A stretch of 64,000 nucleotides of DNA from Halolamina pelagica. GTDB taxonomy: Archaea > Halobacteriota > Halobacteria > Halobacteriales > Haloferacaceae. Both the position numbers and the translations under genes were made by a program. Below, piece after piece: positions 28,986 through 37,742 of this stretch; the stretch's first letter is position 1, and each line of letters starts with the position of its first letter. The notes beneath the pieces were generated by a model. It saw only the letters and a program-made list of their open reading frames with translations. It made no database searches and had not been told where the DNA came from. The stretch is taken from NCBI RefSeq assembly GCF_001307315.1, contig NZ_LGUC01000001.1:1550001-1614000 (forward strand), given 5' to 3'.

Positions 28986-29657
28986 CTACTCCTCCCCTCG
29001 CGGCGTCACCCGCGTACTCAGACAGAGCCCCGAGCCGACCGGGAGGACGAACGACTCGAACGCCGGGTCCGCGTGGACGTGTTCGACGTAGTCGGCGATC
29101 CCCTCGGTGCCGTCGCTGGCGTCGTCCGGCAGCGGCTCCTCGTCGGCGAAGTACGCCGTCAGCGCGTCGAGATCGATCGGGCCGCGGGTCATGTTGTCGG
29201 CGACGATCACGCCGCCTTCGGGCACTTTCTCTCGGGCCTTGTCGAACCCCTGTGCGTAGCGCGGTTTGTCGTGGTCGATCAGGACCACGTCGAACGGACC
29301 GCCGTACGCCTCGACCAGCTCCAGCGCGTCGCCGTGTTCGAACCGTGCGCGCTCGGCGACGCCGGCGCGGTCGAGAAACTCTCGGGCCATCTCGAGTTCG
29401 TCGTCGTCGATCTCGGTGAGCACGACCTCGTCGGCGCCGCCGGCGAGGAACCACGAGGCGCTGTAGCCGTAGCCCGAGCCGAACTCGAACACGCGCCCGG
29501 CGTCGGTCAGGCGCGCGAGCATGCGCAGCACCGCGCCCGCGTCGGGGCCGATGATCGGGAAGCCGTTCTCGTCGGCGTAGTCGGCCATCTCCGCCTGTAT
29601 CTCGCTGTGGCTGGCGCCCGTTGCGCGGACGTATCGTTCGACGGTCTCAAGATCCAT
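28986..29657 (-). CDS. O-methyltransferase (catechol-OMT type)
   Basis: 223 residues of the class I SAM family related to catechol and caffeoyl-CoA O-methyltransferases. SAM-binding motif I is RVFEFGSGYGYSASWFLAG; motif II is VVLTEIDDDEL; the metal/catalytic region is DVVLIDHDKPRYAQGFD and VIVADNMTRGPID. The substrate is unknown. It converges on the creatininase gene with 4 bases between the inferred stops, which supports the corrected end of that gene. Confidence 0.87.
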   Translation of the reverse strand: MDLETVERYVRATGASHSEIQAEMADYADENGFPIIGPDAGAVLRMLARLTDAGRVFEFGSGYGYSASWFLAGGADEVVLTEIDDDELEMAREFLDRAGVAERARFEHGDALELVEAYGGPFDVVLIDHDKPRYAQGFDKAREKVPEGGVIVADNMTRGPIDLDALTAYFADEEPLPDDASDGTEGIADYVEHVHADPAFESFVLPVGSGLCLSTRVTPRGEE

Positions 29658-29717
29658 GCGCGTCGGTTCGACGGCGGAGAAGTAAGCGTTTGGTCAGGGA
29701 ACGCGTCCCGGAGTGGA

Positions 29718-30173
29718 TCAGACGAGCGGCTGGGAGAGGTAGCCGCCGAGCAGCAGCAGCACGACCGAGAACGTCGCGGCGACCTTGATGAACGTCTCGG
29801 TCTCGCGGCCGGCGGTCTGGATCCGGCCGTCGCCGAGGTGGGGCTGCATCTTCCCGATCGCCATCTCCAGCAGCCCGGTCACGACCAGCCAGAGCGTGAG
29901 CATCCCGAGCACGGCGTGGCCCATCGGGTCGCTGAACAGGCGTCCGTCGCCGTAGCCCGTTCCCGCCATGTGGCCGCCGGTGACGACGAACACCACGGCG
30001 CCGATCCGGGTGAGCCAGCGCAGCCCGGTCGTGATCGACATCGCGGACGTGGCGTCGATCTCTCCTTCGCTCAGCAGCGGGTGGATCCGCCAGGCGTAGA
30101 AGACGGTCGTCCCGGACCAGATCCCGGCGAACAGCACGTGCAGCATACCGAACGCAGTGTCGATGAGTGCCAT
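29718..30173 (-). CDS. Four-helix membrane protein, CopD-like
   Basis: 151 residues with four membrane helices. Histidines lie at helix ends ([31 protein letters not shown]), as in the CopD/DUF2269-like heme or copper membrane proteins, so metal or heme binding is possible but not shown. The start at 30173 (MALIDTAFG) is chosen because the upstream 50 codons are proline-rich nonsense. It is divergent from the methylmalonyl-CoA mutase gene; the gap of 148 bases holds both promoters. Confidence 0.68.
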   Translation of the reverse strand: MALIDTAFGMLHVLFAGIWSGTTVFYAWRIHPLLSEGEIDATSAMSITTGLRWLTRIGAVVFVVTGGHMAGTGYGDGRLFSDPMGHAVLGMLTLWLVVTGLLEMAIGKMQPHLGDGRIQTAGRETETFIKVAATFSVVLLLLGGYLSQPLV

Positions 30174-30292
30174 GTGCCGGCTGTCGACCGCGGACCCGAT
30201 AAAGCCGGGTGACTCCGGAGCCTCGGCGTCGGGATCGACGGCTGGCGGCGGCGTCGACGGCGGCCGACCTGCCGGCTGTCGTCTCCCCATGC

Positions 30293-30298
30293 TTAAGT
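30293..30298 (+). promoter_or_regulatory. TATA box of the methylmalonyl-CoA mutase gene
   Basis: TTAAGT lies about 27 bases before the ATG at 30322, predicting a leaderless transcript. Confidence 0.55.
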
Positions 30299-30321
30299 CC
30301 GAACCGGCCCCAGTTCGAGGC

Positions 30322-32006
30322 ATGTTCGACGAGGCGGACCTCGCGGCGATCCGTGAGGGGAAGGAACACTGGGAGGAGGAGACCTACGGCCCCACCGTCG
30401 ACCGGTTCGGCGAGCGGAAGGAGCCTTTCGAGACCGACACCGGCGGCCAGGAGGTCCAGCCGTTGTACACGCCGGCGGACGTGGCCGACCTCGACTACGA
30501 GGAGGATCTCGGCTTCCCGGGGCAGGAGCCCTACACCCGCGGCGTCTACTCGACGATGCACCGCGGTCGGCTCTGGACGATGCGGCAGTACGCCGGGATG
30601 GGGACGGCGTCGGAGACCAACGAGCGCTTCCACTACCTCCTCGATCAGGGCCAGACCGGGCTCTCGATGGCGTTCGACCTGCCGACACAGATGGGCCACG
30701 ACTCCGACGCCGACATGGCCACCGGCGAGGTCGGGCGCTCGGGCGTCGCCATCGACTCGATCGAGGACATGAAGACCGTCTTCGAGGGGATCCCGCTGGA
30801 CGAGGTGTCCACGTCGATGACGATCAACGCCCCCGCGAGCGTGCTGCTGGCGCTGTACATCGCCGTCGGCGACGAGCAGGGCGTCGATCGCGAGGAACTG
30901 CGCGGGACGATCCAGAACGACATCCTGAAAGAGTACGCCGCGCGGAACACGTACATCTACCCGCCGGAGTCGTCGATGCGGCTGATCACGGACATCTTCG
31001 AGTTCTGTGCCGAGGAGACGCCGAACTTCAACACGATCTCCATCTCGGGCTACCACATCCGCGAGGCGGGCTCGACGGCCGCCCAGGAGGTCGCGTTCAC
31101 GCTCGGCAACGGGATCGAGTACGTCGAGGCCGCCATCGACGCCGGCCTCGACGTGGACGAGTTCGCCCCCAGCTCTCCTTCTTCTTCAACGCGCACAACA
31201 ACATCTTCGAGGAGGCCGCGAAGTTCCGCGCCGCCCGGCGGATGTGGGCGACGATCATGGAGGAGCGATTCGGTGCCGAGAACCCCAAGTCGAAGCAGCT
31301 GAAGTTCCACACCCAGACCGGCGGCTCGACGCTCACGGCCCAGCAGATCGAGAACAACGTCGTCCGCGTCTCCTACCAGGCGCTCGCCGCCGTCCTCGGC
31401 GGCACACAGAGCCTCCACACGAACGGGAAGGACGAGGCGCTCGCGCTCCCGACCGAGGAGTCGGTCCGCACCGCGCTTCGCACCCAGCAGATCCTCGCCC
31501 ACGAGTCCGGCGCCGCCGACACGATCGACCCCCTGGCCGGCAGCTACTACGTCGAGAGCCTCACCGACGACATCGAAGCGGAGGCGTTCGAGATCCTCGA
31601 CGACGTGGACGAGCGCGGCGGGATGCGCGGCGCCATCGAGGACCAGTGGGTCCAGCGCCAGATCCAGGAGGTCGCCTTCGAGCGCCAGGAGGAGATCGAG
31701 GAGGGCGAGCGGATCATCGTCGGCGTCAACGAGTTCGAGGTCGAGGACGCCGAGCCGGAGATGGAGCTGGAGTCGGTCGACGAGGAGGACGAGCAGCGAC
31801 AGATCGACCGCCTCGACGACCTGCGCGAGGCGCGCGACGACGACGCCGTCGAGGCGGCGCTCGACGACCTGCGTGACGCCGCCGAGGGCGACGAGAACGT
31901 GATGCCGTACATCGTCGACGCCGTGAAGGCGAAGGCGACCGTCGGCGAGGTCTGTAACCTGTTCCGCGACGTGTTCGGCGAGTACCAGCAGGGCGTGTCG
32001 GTCTGA
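30322..32006 (+). CDS. Methylmalonyl-CoA mutase, large (catalytic) subunit
   Basis: Adenosylcobalamin enzyme that interconverts succinyl-CoA and (R)-methylmalonyl-CoA in propionate and odd-chain metabolism and in the methylaspartate cycle. About 561 residues; only the TIM-barrel substrate domain is present, as expected when the B12-binding subunit is separate. Seen: [53 protein letters not shown] and [14 protein letters not shown]. The frame breaks at 31166-31170; adding one C to CCCCC changes APSSPSSST to [13 protein letters not shown]. The epimerase gene lies 420 bases downstream on the same strand, which supports the assignment. Confidence 0.94.
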
Positions 32007-32014
32007 GCGGTCGC

Positions 32015-32328
32015 TTACTCCAGTTTCACCGCCGTCCCGTAGGCCAGCATCTCCGCGCCCGTCCCGGCGATCTCGGAGGTTTCGAAGCGCATCTCGACGA
32101 CCGCGTCGGCGCCCATCGACTCGGCTTCGGCCAGCATGCGCTCCTCGGCCTGCTCACGGGAGTCCGACAGCAGTTCGGTGTACGCCTTCATCTCGCCGCC
32201 GATAAGGTTTCGCAGGCTCTGGGTGAAGTCCCGGCCGACGTTGCGGGCCCGCACAGTGTTCCCCGGACGGTGCCGAGCGTCTCCGCGATCTCCGCGCCCG
32301 CGATCGAGTCGGTGGTGGAGGTCTGCAT
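32015..32328 (-). CDS. YbjQ-family (heavy-metal-binding-like) protein
   Basis: 104 residues. Contains RARNVGRDFTQSLRNLIGGE and MKAYTELLSDSREQAEERML, followed by SMGADAVVEMRFETS, the hallmarks of the YbjQ/UPF0145 family, which forms pentamers and has no firm function despite its older heavy-metal name. The start is ATG 32328 (MQTSTTDSI). The frame breaks at 32262-32265 (one missing C on the plus strand); restoring it gives LGTVRGNTVRARN. Lies between mutase and epimerase genes but on the other strand. Confidence 0.83.
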
Positions 32329-32425
32329 GCCCGGGAGTGTGCCCGACTGGCCCATAATCGTGTCGGCGAGTAGCAGGCTCACCGAACGACCCACGCTTTT
32401 GGGCTGTCGGCGCGCAGTCACACCC

Positions 32426-32818
32426 ATGGAGTTCGACCACGCCGGCGTCGCGACCGACGACGCCGCCGAGACCGCGGCACTGTTCGGCGACCTGCTCGGC
32501 GCCGAGAACGTCCACGAGGAGACCGACGAGGCCCGCGGGATGCGCTTCGTGTTCCTCGACCTCGGCAACGGGTACGTCGAAGTGATCGAACCGCTCGACG
32601 AGAGCAGCACCATCGCCGACTACGTCGCCGAGAACGGTTCGGGGCTGCACCACGTGGCCTTCGCGACCGACGACGCCGCGGCCGCGCTCGACCGCGCCCG
32701 CGACCTGGGGATCGAGACGATCGACGACGAGCCACGACCGGGCGCGTGGGGACACGACATCGCCTTCCTCCACCCACGGGATACCGCGGGCGTGCTGGTC
32801 GAGTTCGTGGAGCACTGA
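32426..32818 (+). CDS. mce: Methylmalonyl-CoA epimerase
   Basis: Interconverts the (S)- and (R)-methylmalonyl-CoA epimers so that the mutase can act. 130 residues of the VOC/glyoxalase fold with two beta-alpha-beta-beta-beta modules: FDHAGVATDDAAETAALFGD (metal His) and GLHHVAFATDDAAAAL (second metal His), ending VLVEFVEH with the final Glu ligand. Length is typical. The mutase catalytic subunit lies upstream on the same strand. Confidence 0.92.
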   Translation: MEFDHAGVATDDAAETAALFGDLLGAENVHEETDEARGMRFVFLDLGNGYVEVIEPLDESSTIADYVAENGSGLHHVAFATDDAAAALDRARDLGIETIDDEPRPGAWGHDIAFLHPRDTAGVLVEFVEH

Positions 32819-32850
32819 CGGCTATATAGCGTTCTGAGCCCTCAGTGCGG

Positions 32851-32858
32851 TATATATT
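32851..32858 (+). promoter_or_regulatory. TATA box of the secreted nuclease gene
   Basis: TATATATT is an unusually strong TATA box for this GC-rich genome. A start of transcription about 26 bases on (near 32880) lies after the ATG at 32874, so translation should begin at one of the in-frame ATGs at 32889, 32898 or 32910. Confidence 0.5.
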
Positions 32859-32897
32859 CGTGTAGTTCGACGGATGATTTATTGGCCGATGGCCGTA

Positions 32898-35072
32898 ATG
32901 TCGGCCCGCATGCGACGACGGCTGTTTCTCAAGGCGACGGCTGCAGGGGCACTGCTCGGGGGCGTCGGCGTCAGCGCGAGCGGGAGCGCGCTGGCGGCGA
33001 CAGCCGAGATCGAACCGCTCGCGTTCGACTCGACGGCGAGTCAGCTGAACGCGAAGCGCGAACCGCTGACCGACGACTCGCTGGTGGCGGTCTGGGCGAG
33101 CGAGACGGCCATCAACGTCGACGAGGACGGGGCGGAGGACGCTATCGACTACCCCGACGACGCCGACATCCCGCTGGTCTCCAGCGACGGCGGCGTCGTC
33201 GGCTTCGGCGCGCCGATCGTCGAGAACGGCGCCGATTTCGCCACCGGCAACGAGGAGTTCGTGCTGAACGTCCTCGACGCCGAGGCCGACGGCCCGGCGG
33301 TGGCGTTCGACGACGGGCACGGCCAGTACTACGACAGCGACAGCTTCTCGCAGTTCCTCAAGTACGCCGAGGACAACGGCTACCAGACGACCGCGACGGA
33401 CGACCTGGCTAGCGCGCTTCCGGACGCGGACGCGGCGATCGTCACCTCCCCGTCGGAGGCGTTCACCGACGACGAACTCGACGCGCTCGCGACGTTCGTC
33501 GACGACGGCGGCGCGCTGCTGCTGTTCGATCAGTCCGACTTCCGCAACTACGACGCGACGGCCAACCTCAACGAGATCGCGTCGGCGCTCGGCCTCGGCT
33601 TCCGGTTCAACGACGACCAGGTGCTCGACGAGGAGACCAATGCCGGGATCGGGTTCGTGCCGAAGACCGAGCGCTACAACGCCGACGCGTTCGACTACTT
33701 CGCCGACCGGCCGGGGATCGCCCCGCCCGACCTAGCGAAGGGCGAGCGCTACGAGGTCGACGTGCGCTCGGTCACCGACGGCGACACCATCGACGTCCAG
33801 TTCCCCAACGGCTACATCGACACGGTCCGCATCCTCGGCATCGACACGCCCGAGACAGGAGATACCGAGGAGACCACCCAGGAGTGGGAGGGGATCGGCG
33901 ACGAGCCGTACCTCAAGGCGCGCGGCGACGACGCCACGGCGTTCGCCGAAGCGCTACTGGGCGACCAGACGGTCTCGATCCGGTTCGACGACGAGGAGCC
34001 CCTGCGCGGGGACTTCGGCCGCCTGCTCGCCTACATCGACGTGGACACCGATGGGAGCGGGAGCTACGACACGCCGTACAACCGCGCGGCGGTCCGTGAG
34101 GGGTACGCCCGCGTCTACGACTCCGGCTTCGGCCAGCACGACAGCTTCCTGCAAGAGGAGTTCGCCGCCCGGCGCGAGGGGAAGCGGCTCTGGGGCGAGA
34201 GCGACCCCGACGCCTCGGCGACGATCCGGAACGGGGACGTGGAGCAACTCTACGCCCCGTACGCAGCCGGCGTTCGGACGACCGACGGTCGGCTGGACGC
34301 CAAGCGCGTCCCCGTCGCCGCCGAACCGACGGCGACTCAGCTCGGCGCCGATCTCGCGTACACGGACGGCGTTCCACTCGTCGGAATCGACCAGCACGCC
34401 CGCGTCGCGATGACCGGATCGAGCCTGATCGACGAGGCGTTCGAGGACGACGAGTTCCCCGACGACGTGTCCGGGTACGGCAACTACGCGTTCCTCACGA
34501 GCCTGCTCGACCGGCTCGCCGACCGCGAGGGAGACGTACTGATCGACGGCGGCCACGGCCAGTTCGGCGCCGAGCGCAGCGTCGGCGCGGAGGACGCCGC
34601 TAACTACCTCCGGTATCTCGAGGGCGTCGGCCTCGGCTTCGAGCAGGTGAACGATCTCACCGGCGACCTGCTGGCGCGGGGTCGTGCGCTGCTGATCTCA
34701 GCGCCCGCCGAGCCGTTCACCGACGCCGAACTCACCCGCCTGCGAGAGTTCGTCGCCGACGGCGGCGGCGTGGTGCTACTGGGCGGCGACGTGCCGACCG
34801 AGCACCGCGAGCATCTCGACGCCGTCGCCGAGGCGCTGGCGACGGATCTCCGACTCGGGAGCGGGCGCGTGATCGACGAGCAGTCGAACCTCGCCGACCG
34901 CGCGAGCCTCCCCACGACCGGCAACGTCGACGACTGGTACCGTCTGTTCGACGGGTACGACGCCGACGCGACGTACAAAGGCCCCCGAGCCGGGCCGGGC
35001 GTCCCCGGCGAGAGCGAGAACGGACCCGGCAAGGGCAAGGGCAAGGGCAAGGGCAAGGGTCACGGCGACTGA
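32898..35072 (+). CDS. Secreted thermonuclease-domain protein between two DUF4350-like repeats
   Basis: About 724 residues. The N terminus (MRRRLFLKATAAGALLGG, ending ASGSALAA) is a twin-arginine-type signal peptide. Next comes a unit with VAFDDGHGQYYDSDSF and SEAFTDDELDALATFVDDGG (DUF4350/GATase-like), then a staphylococcal-nuclease domain (RYEVDVRSVTDGDTIDV, VRILGIDTPETGD with the catalytic Arg, RGDFGRLLAYIDVD), then a second copy of the first unit (VLIDGGHGQFGAERS, AEPFTDAELTRLREFVADGG). It ends in a Gly-Lys repeat tail. It probably cuts extracellular DNA or RNA; the repeats may bind a ligand. Start is uncertain among three close ATGs. Confidence 0.85.
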   Translation: MSARMRRRLFLKATAAGALLGGVGVSASGSALAATAEIEPLAFDSTASQLNAKREPLTDDSLVAVWASETAINVDEDGAEDAIDYPDDADIPLVSSDGGVVGFGAPIVENGADFATGNEEFVLNVLDAEADGPAVAFDDGHGQYYDSDSFSQFLKYAEDNGYQTTATDDLASALPDADAAIVTSPSEAFTDDELDALATFVDDGGALLLFDQSDFRNYDATANLNEIASALGLGFRFNDDQVLDEETNAGIGFVPKTERYNADAFDYFADRPGIAPPDLAKGERYEVDVRSVTDGDTIDVQFPNGYIDTVRILGIDTPETGDTEETTQEWEGIGDEPYLKARGDDATAFAEALLGDQTVSIRFDDEEPLRGDFGRLLAYIDVDTDGSGSYDTPYNRAAVREGYARVYDSGFGQHDSFLQEEFAARREGKRLWGESDPDASATIRNGDVEQLYAPYAAGVRTTDGRLDAKRVPVAAEPTATQLGADLAYTDGVPLVGIDQHARVAMTGSSLIDEAFEDDEFPDDVSGYGNYAFLTSLLDRLADREGDVLIDGGHGQFGAERSVGAEDAANYLRYLEGVGLGFEQVNDLTGDLLARGRALLISAPAEPFTDAELTRLREFVADGGGVVLLGGDVPTEHREHLDAVAEALATDLRLGSGRVIDEQSNLADRASLPTTGNVDDWYRLFDGYDADATYKGPRAGPGVPGESENGPGKGKGKGKGKGHGD

Positions 35073-35090
35073 CCCCACTCCCGATCGCCG

Positions 35091-35096
35091 TTTTTT
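35091..35096 (+). terminator. T-run after the nuclease gene
   Basis: Six T begin 18 bases after the nuclease stop, the usual signal for termination in haloarchaea. Confidence 0.4.
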
Positions 35097-35158
35097 GCTG
35101 GCGTTCGAGCGTGTCACGAAGGAGAACAGTTATCCCGGCTGCTTCGTAATCCGGGCCC

Positions 35159-35760
35159 ATGCTGCGGAGAGTTCTGTCACTCGTTCTCGTCGCGGGGTGC
35201 TGTTCGCGGCCGTCGGCGGCGGCTGGCTCGTCGCCGGCGGACCGATGCGCGGGGCCGCCGACGCGCCGCTGACTGTCGACGCCGACACCGCCGCCGAACA
35301 CGGGTTCGGCGAGCCGAGCGTCGAACCGATGCAGTTCCAAGAGCGCCTGCGCGTCGGCGGCATCGAGAAGCAGGTCGACCTCTCGGCGTACGTGATGACG
35401 ACTACTCACGAGGAGACGGGGGCGGCGGTAGTCACGGTGAGTCTCCCGGGCTGGAGCGTCGGCGGCGTCTCGCTGAACCCGCTGACGTACGCGCCGCTGA
35501 AGCAGGCCGTCACGTACGTGCTTCCGTACCTCCCGATGGACACGCCCGAGGTGACGTGGGCTGGCGAGGCGACCGTCGATCTCGGCGGTGAGAGCGTGAC
35601 TGCCGGCGAGTACGAGGTCGAGGGCGACGCCCCGCGGCTCGTCGTCGCCCGGGAGACGATGGACGGGGACACCGTGTTCGCGGTGGGCGTCTACTCCGCG
35701 GAGCGCCCGGGGAGTCGCGACGCCGTCGACGCGCTGTTCGCGGCGCTCACCCACGGCTGA
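35159..35760 (+). CDS. DUF6517-like secreted or membrane-anchored protein
   Basis: About 200 residues. A signal peptide or anchor (MLRRVLSLVLVAG then VLFAAVGGGWLVAGG) precedes a globular domain with VDLSAYVMTTTHEE, AAVVTVSLPGWSVGG, LNPLTYAPLKQAVTYVL and a C-terminal VFAVGVYSAERPG; this order resembles the haloarchaeal DUF6517 proteins of unknown function. A TATA-like CAGTTAT lies about 30 bases before the ATG at 35159. The frame breaks at 35194-35197; adding one G to GGGG links the two parts. Family name is from memory. Confidence 0.62.
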
Positions 35761-35814
35761 TCGGTCGCGGGCGTGTGCCAAGAGGCAAGTACCAGTAGTC
35801 CCGTGGAGGGAAAT

Positions 35815-37674
35815 ATGCACGACTGGCTGGCCCACCGGGTACGGAGCACGCCCGACCGGGAGGCCCTCGTCAACGCGAGTTCCGGCAACGCTTGGACGTA
35901 CGCGACGCTCGACGAGACCGTCGCGGAGATGGCCGGGCGGCTCTCCGCGCTGGGTGTCAGCGACGGCGATCACGTCGCCGGCGTCCTGGAGACGGGCGTC
36001 GAGGCGGTCTGCCTGATCCACGCCACGATGCGGCTGGGCGCCGTGTTGGTGCCGCTGGCGCCGGAGTTCACGCCGCCGGAGCTGGCCGACCGCATCGACC
36101 ACGCCGACGTGGACACGGTCGTCTGTGACGAAGCCACCGAGTCCCAGGTTCGATCGGCCGCCGAGCAGGTCCCGAGGTCGCCCCCGACGCTCAGCATCCA
36201 CGAGTCCGGGCGCGACGACGTGACGCCGCTTTCGACAGTCGAGCGCGAGGAGATCACGCCGAGAGCGTGGGACCGTGCGGACACCCAGCTGCTTCTGTTC
36301 ACCTCCGGGACGACCGGCGATCCGAAGGCGGTCCGACTCACGATGGGGAACCTGCTCGCGAGCGCGACCGCCAGCGCGTTCCGGCTGGGCGTCGATCCCG
36401 AGGATCGCTGGCTGGTGCCGCTCTCGCTCCACCACATGGGCGGGATCGCGCCCGTCCTCCGGTCGGCGCTTTACGGAACGACCGTGATCGTCCGGGAGAC
36501 GTTCGATCCCGGCGGCACCGTCGACGACATCCGCGAGTACGATGCGATCTGTGTCTCGCTGGTGCCGACGATGCTGCGCCGGATGCTTTCGGCCAGAGGG
36601 ACGCTCCCCGGCTGCCTGCGGTTCGCGCTGGTCGGCGGCGCCCCCACCCCGGCCGAACTCGTCGAGCGCTGCCGGGACTACTCGGTCCCGATCTGTCCGA
36701 CCTACGGGATGACCGAGACGGCGTCACAGATCGCCACCGCACGCCACGGCGAAGCGTTCGACCACCCCGAGACGGTCGGGAACTCGCTGCTCTGGACCGA
36801 CGTAACCGTCGTCGACGAACACGGCGCCCCGGTCGAGGCGGGCGAGTCGGGCGAACTCGTGGTGCGCGGACCGACAGTCACCCCGGGCTACTACGACGAT
36901 CCCGTGGCGACGGGCGAGGCGTTCGGCGAGCACGGACTCCACACCGGCGACGTGGGGTACCGCGACGAGGACGGGCGCTTCTACGTACTGAACCGGCTCG
37001 ACGACCGGATCCTGACCGGCGGCGAGAACGTCGATCCGGGCGAAGTCGTCGACGCGATCCGGGCCCACCCGTCGGTCGACGAGGCGGCCGTCGTCGGACT
37101 CGCCGACGAGGAGTGGGGCGAGCAGGTCGCCGCCCTCCTCGTTCCGGACGGGGAGACGGTCGACGTGGCCGACCTCGAAGCCCACCTGCGCGAGCGCCTG
37201 GCTGGGTTCAAGCTCCCGCGAACGATCGGCACCGTCGAAGAGCTCCCGCGGACCGTCTCGGGCACGGTCGAGCGCGACGCCGTCCGTGACCGCCTGCGGG
37301 AGGGCGAGACGATGTCGATCGAGCGCAGCCACCCCAGCGCCCGGGCCGCCAGCGACACCGAAAGCGTCCGCGCGGTCGCCGACGATGGGGTCGCCTCGCC
37401 TGCCCGATCGGCGGCCGACGACCCGGACGACGACGCCGACAGTGTCCCTGCCGCGAACCGGGAGCTGACTGATTCGGTCGACAGCGAAGCAAGCGACGCG
37501 GGCGAATCGGATGATGACGGCGACGATGGCGAAGCGGACACCGATGGGGCAGCGAACAGCGGTGATGAAGCGAACCAGGACGGTGAAGTGGTCGATGACG
37601 GCGGCGACACCGGCGACGACGCGAACGGGGCGAGCGAAGCGGGCGACGACGTGTCGAGTGCCGACGAGCACTGA
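35815..37674 (+). CDS. menE: Acyl-CoA ligase, probable o-succinylbenzoate-CoA ligase, with acidic tail
   Basis: ANL-superfamily AMP-forming ligase of 619 residues. Motifs: LLLFTSGTTGDPKAVRLTMG (P-loop-like), CPTYGMTETASQIA, HTGDVGYRDEDGRFYVLNRL and the C-terminal catalytic Lys region RTVSGTVERDAV. Length of the catalytic part and MTETASQ fit MenE of menaquinone synthesis, but no other men genes are in the window, so another carboxylate is possible. After about residue 505 the protein has a very acidic low-complexity tail of about 110 residues (Asp, Glu, Ser, Gly, Ala), which MenE does not normally have. The start at 35815 (MHDWLAHRV) fits the family. Confidence 0.8.
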   Translation: MHDWLAHRVRSTPDREALVNASSGNAWTYATLDETVAEMAGRLSALGVSDGDHVAGVLETGVEAVCLIHATMRLGAVLVPLAPEFTPPELADRIDHADVDTVVCDEATESQVRSAAEQVPRSPPTLSIHESGRDDVTPLSTVEREEITPRAWDRADTQLLLFTSGTTGDPKAVRLTMGNLLASATASAFRLGVDPEDRWLVPLSLHHMGGIAPVLRSALYGTTVIVRETFDPGGTVDDIREYDAICVSLVPTMLRRMLSARGTLPGCLRFALVGGAPTPAELVERCRDYSVPICPTYGMTETASQIATARHGEAFDHPETVGNSLLWTDVTVVDEHGAPVEAGESGELVVRGPTVTPGYYDDPVATGEAFGEHGLHTGDVGYRDEDGRFYVLNRLDDRILTGGENVDPGEVVDAIRAHPSVDEAAVVGLADEEWGEQVAALLVPDGETVDVADLEAHLRERLAGFKLPRTIGTVEELPRTVSGTVERDAVRDRLREGETMSIERSHPSARAASDTESVRAVADDGVASPARSAADDPDDDADSVPAANRELTDSVDSEASDAGESDDDGDDGEADTDGAANSGDEANQDGEVVDDGGDTGDDANGASEAGDDVSSADEH

Positions 37675-37712
37675 CCGGAAACGGGGGACCACGGAGCGGC
37701 AGTTCTGAGTGC

Positions 37713-37717
37713 CTTTT
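37713..37717 (+). promoter_or_regulatory. T-run: terminator of menE or promoter of the next gene
   Basis: TTTTT lies 39 bases after the menE-like stop and 28 bases before the acyl-CoA dehydrogenase ATG at 37743. It could end the first transcript or serve as a poor TATA box for the second, or both. Confidence 0.3.
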
Positions 37718-37742
37718 TGCGTGCTGGCTGCGTGTGTGCAGT

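Noticed and set aside
28982-30212. Extension of the creatininase frame by about 410 codons
   Set aside because: Past 28981 the frame has no recognisable protein and overlaps two real genes on the other strand. One base added at 28941-28945 ends it properly.
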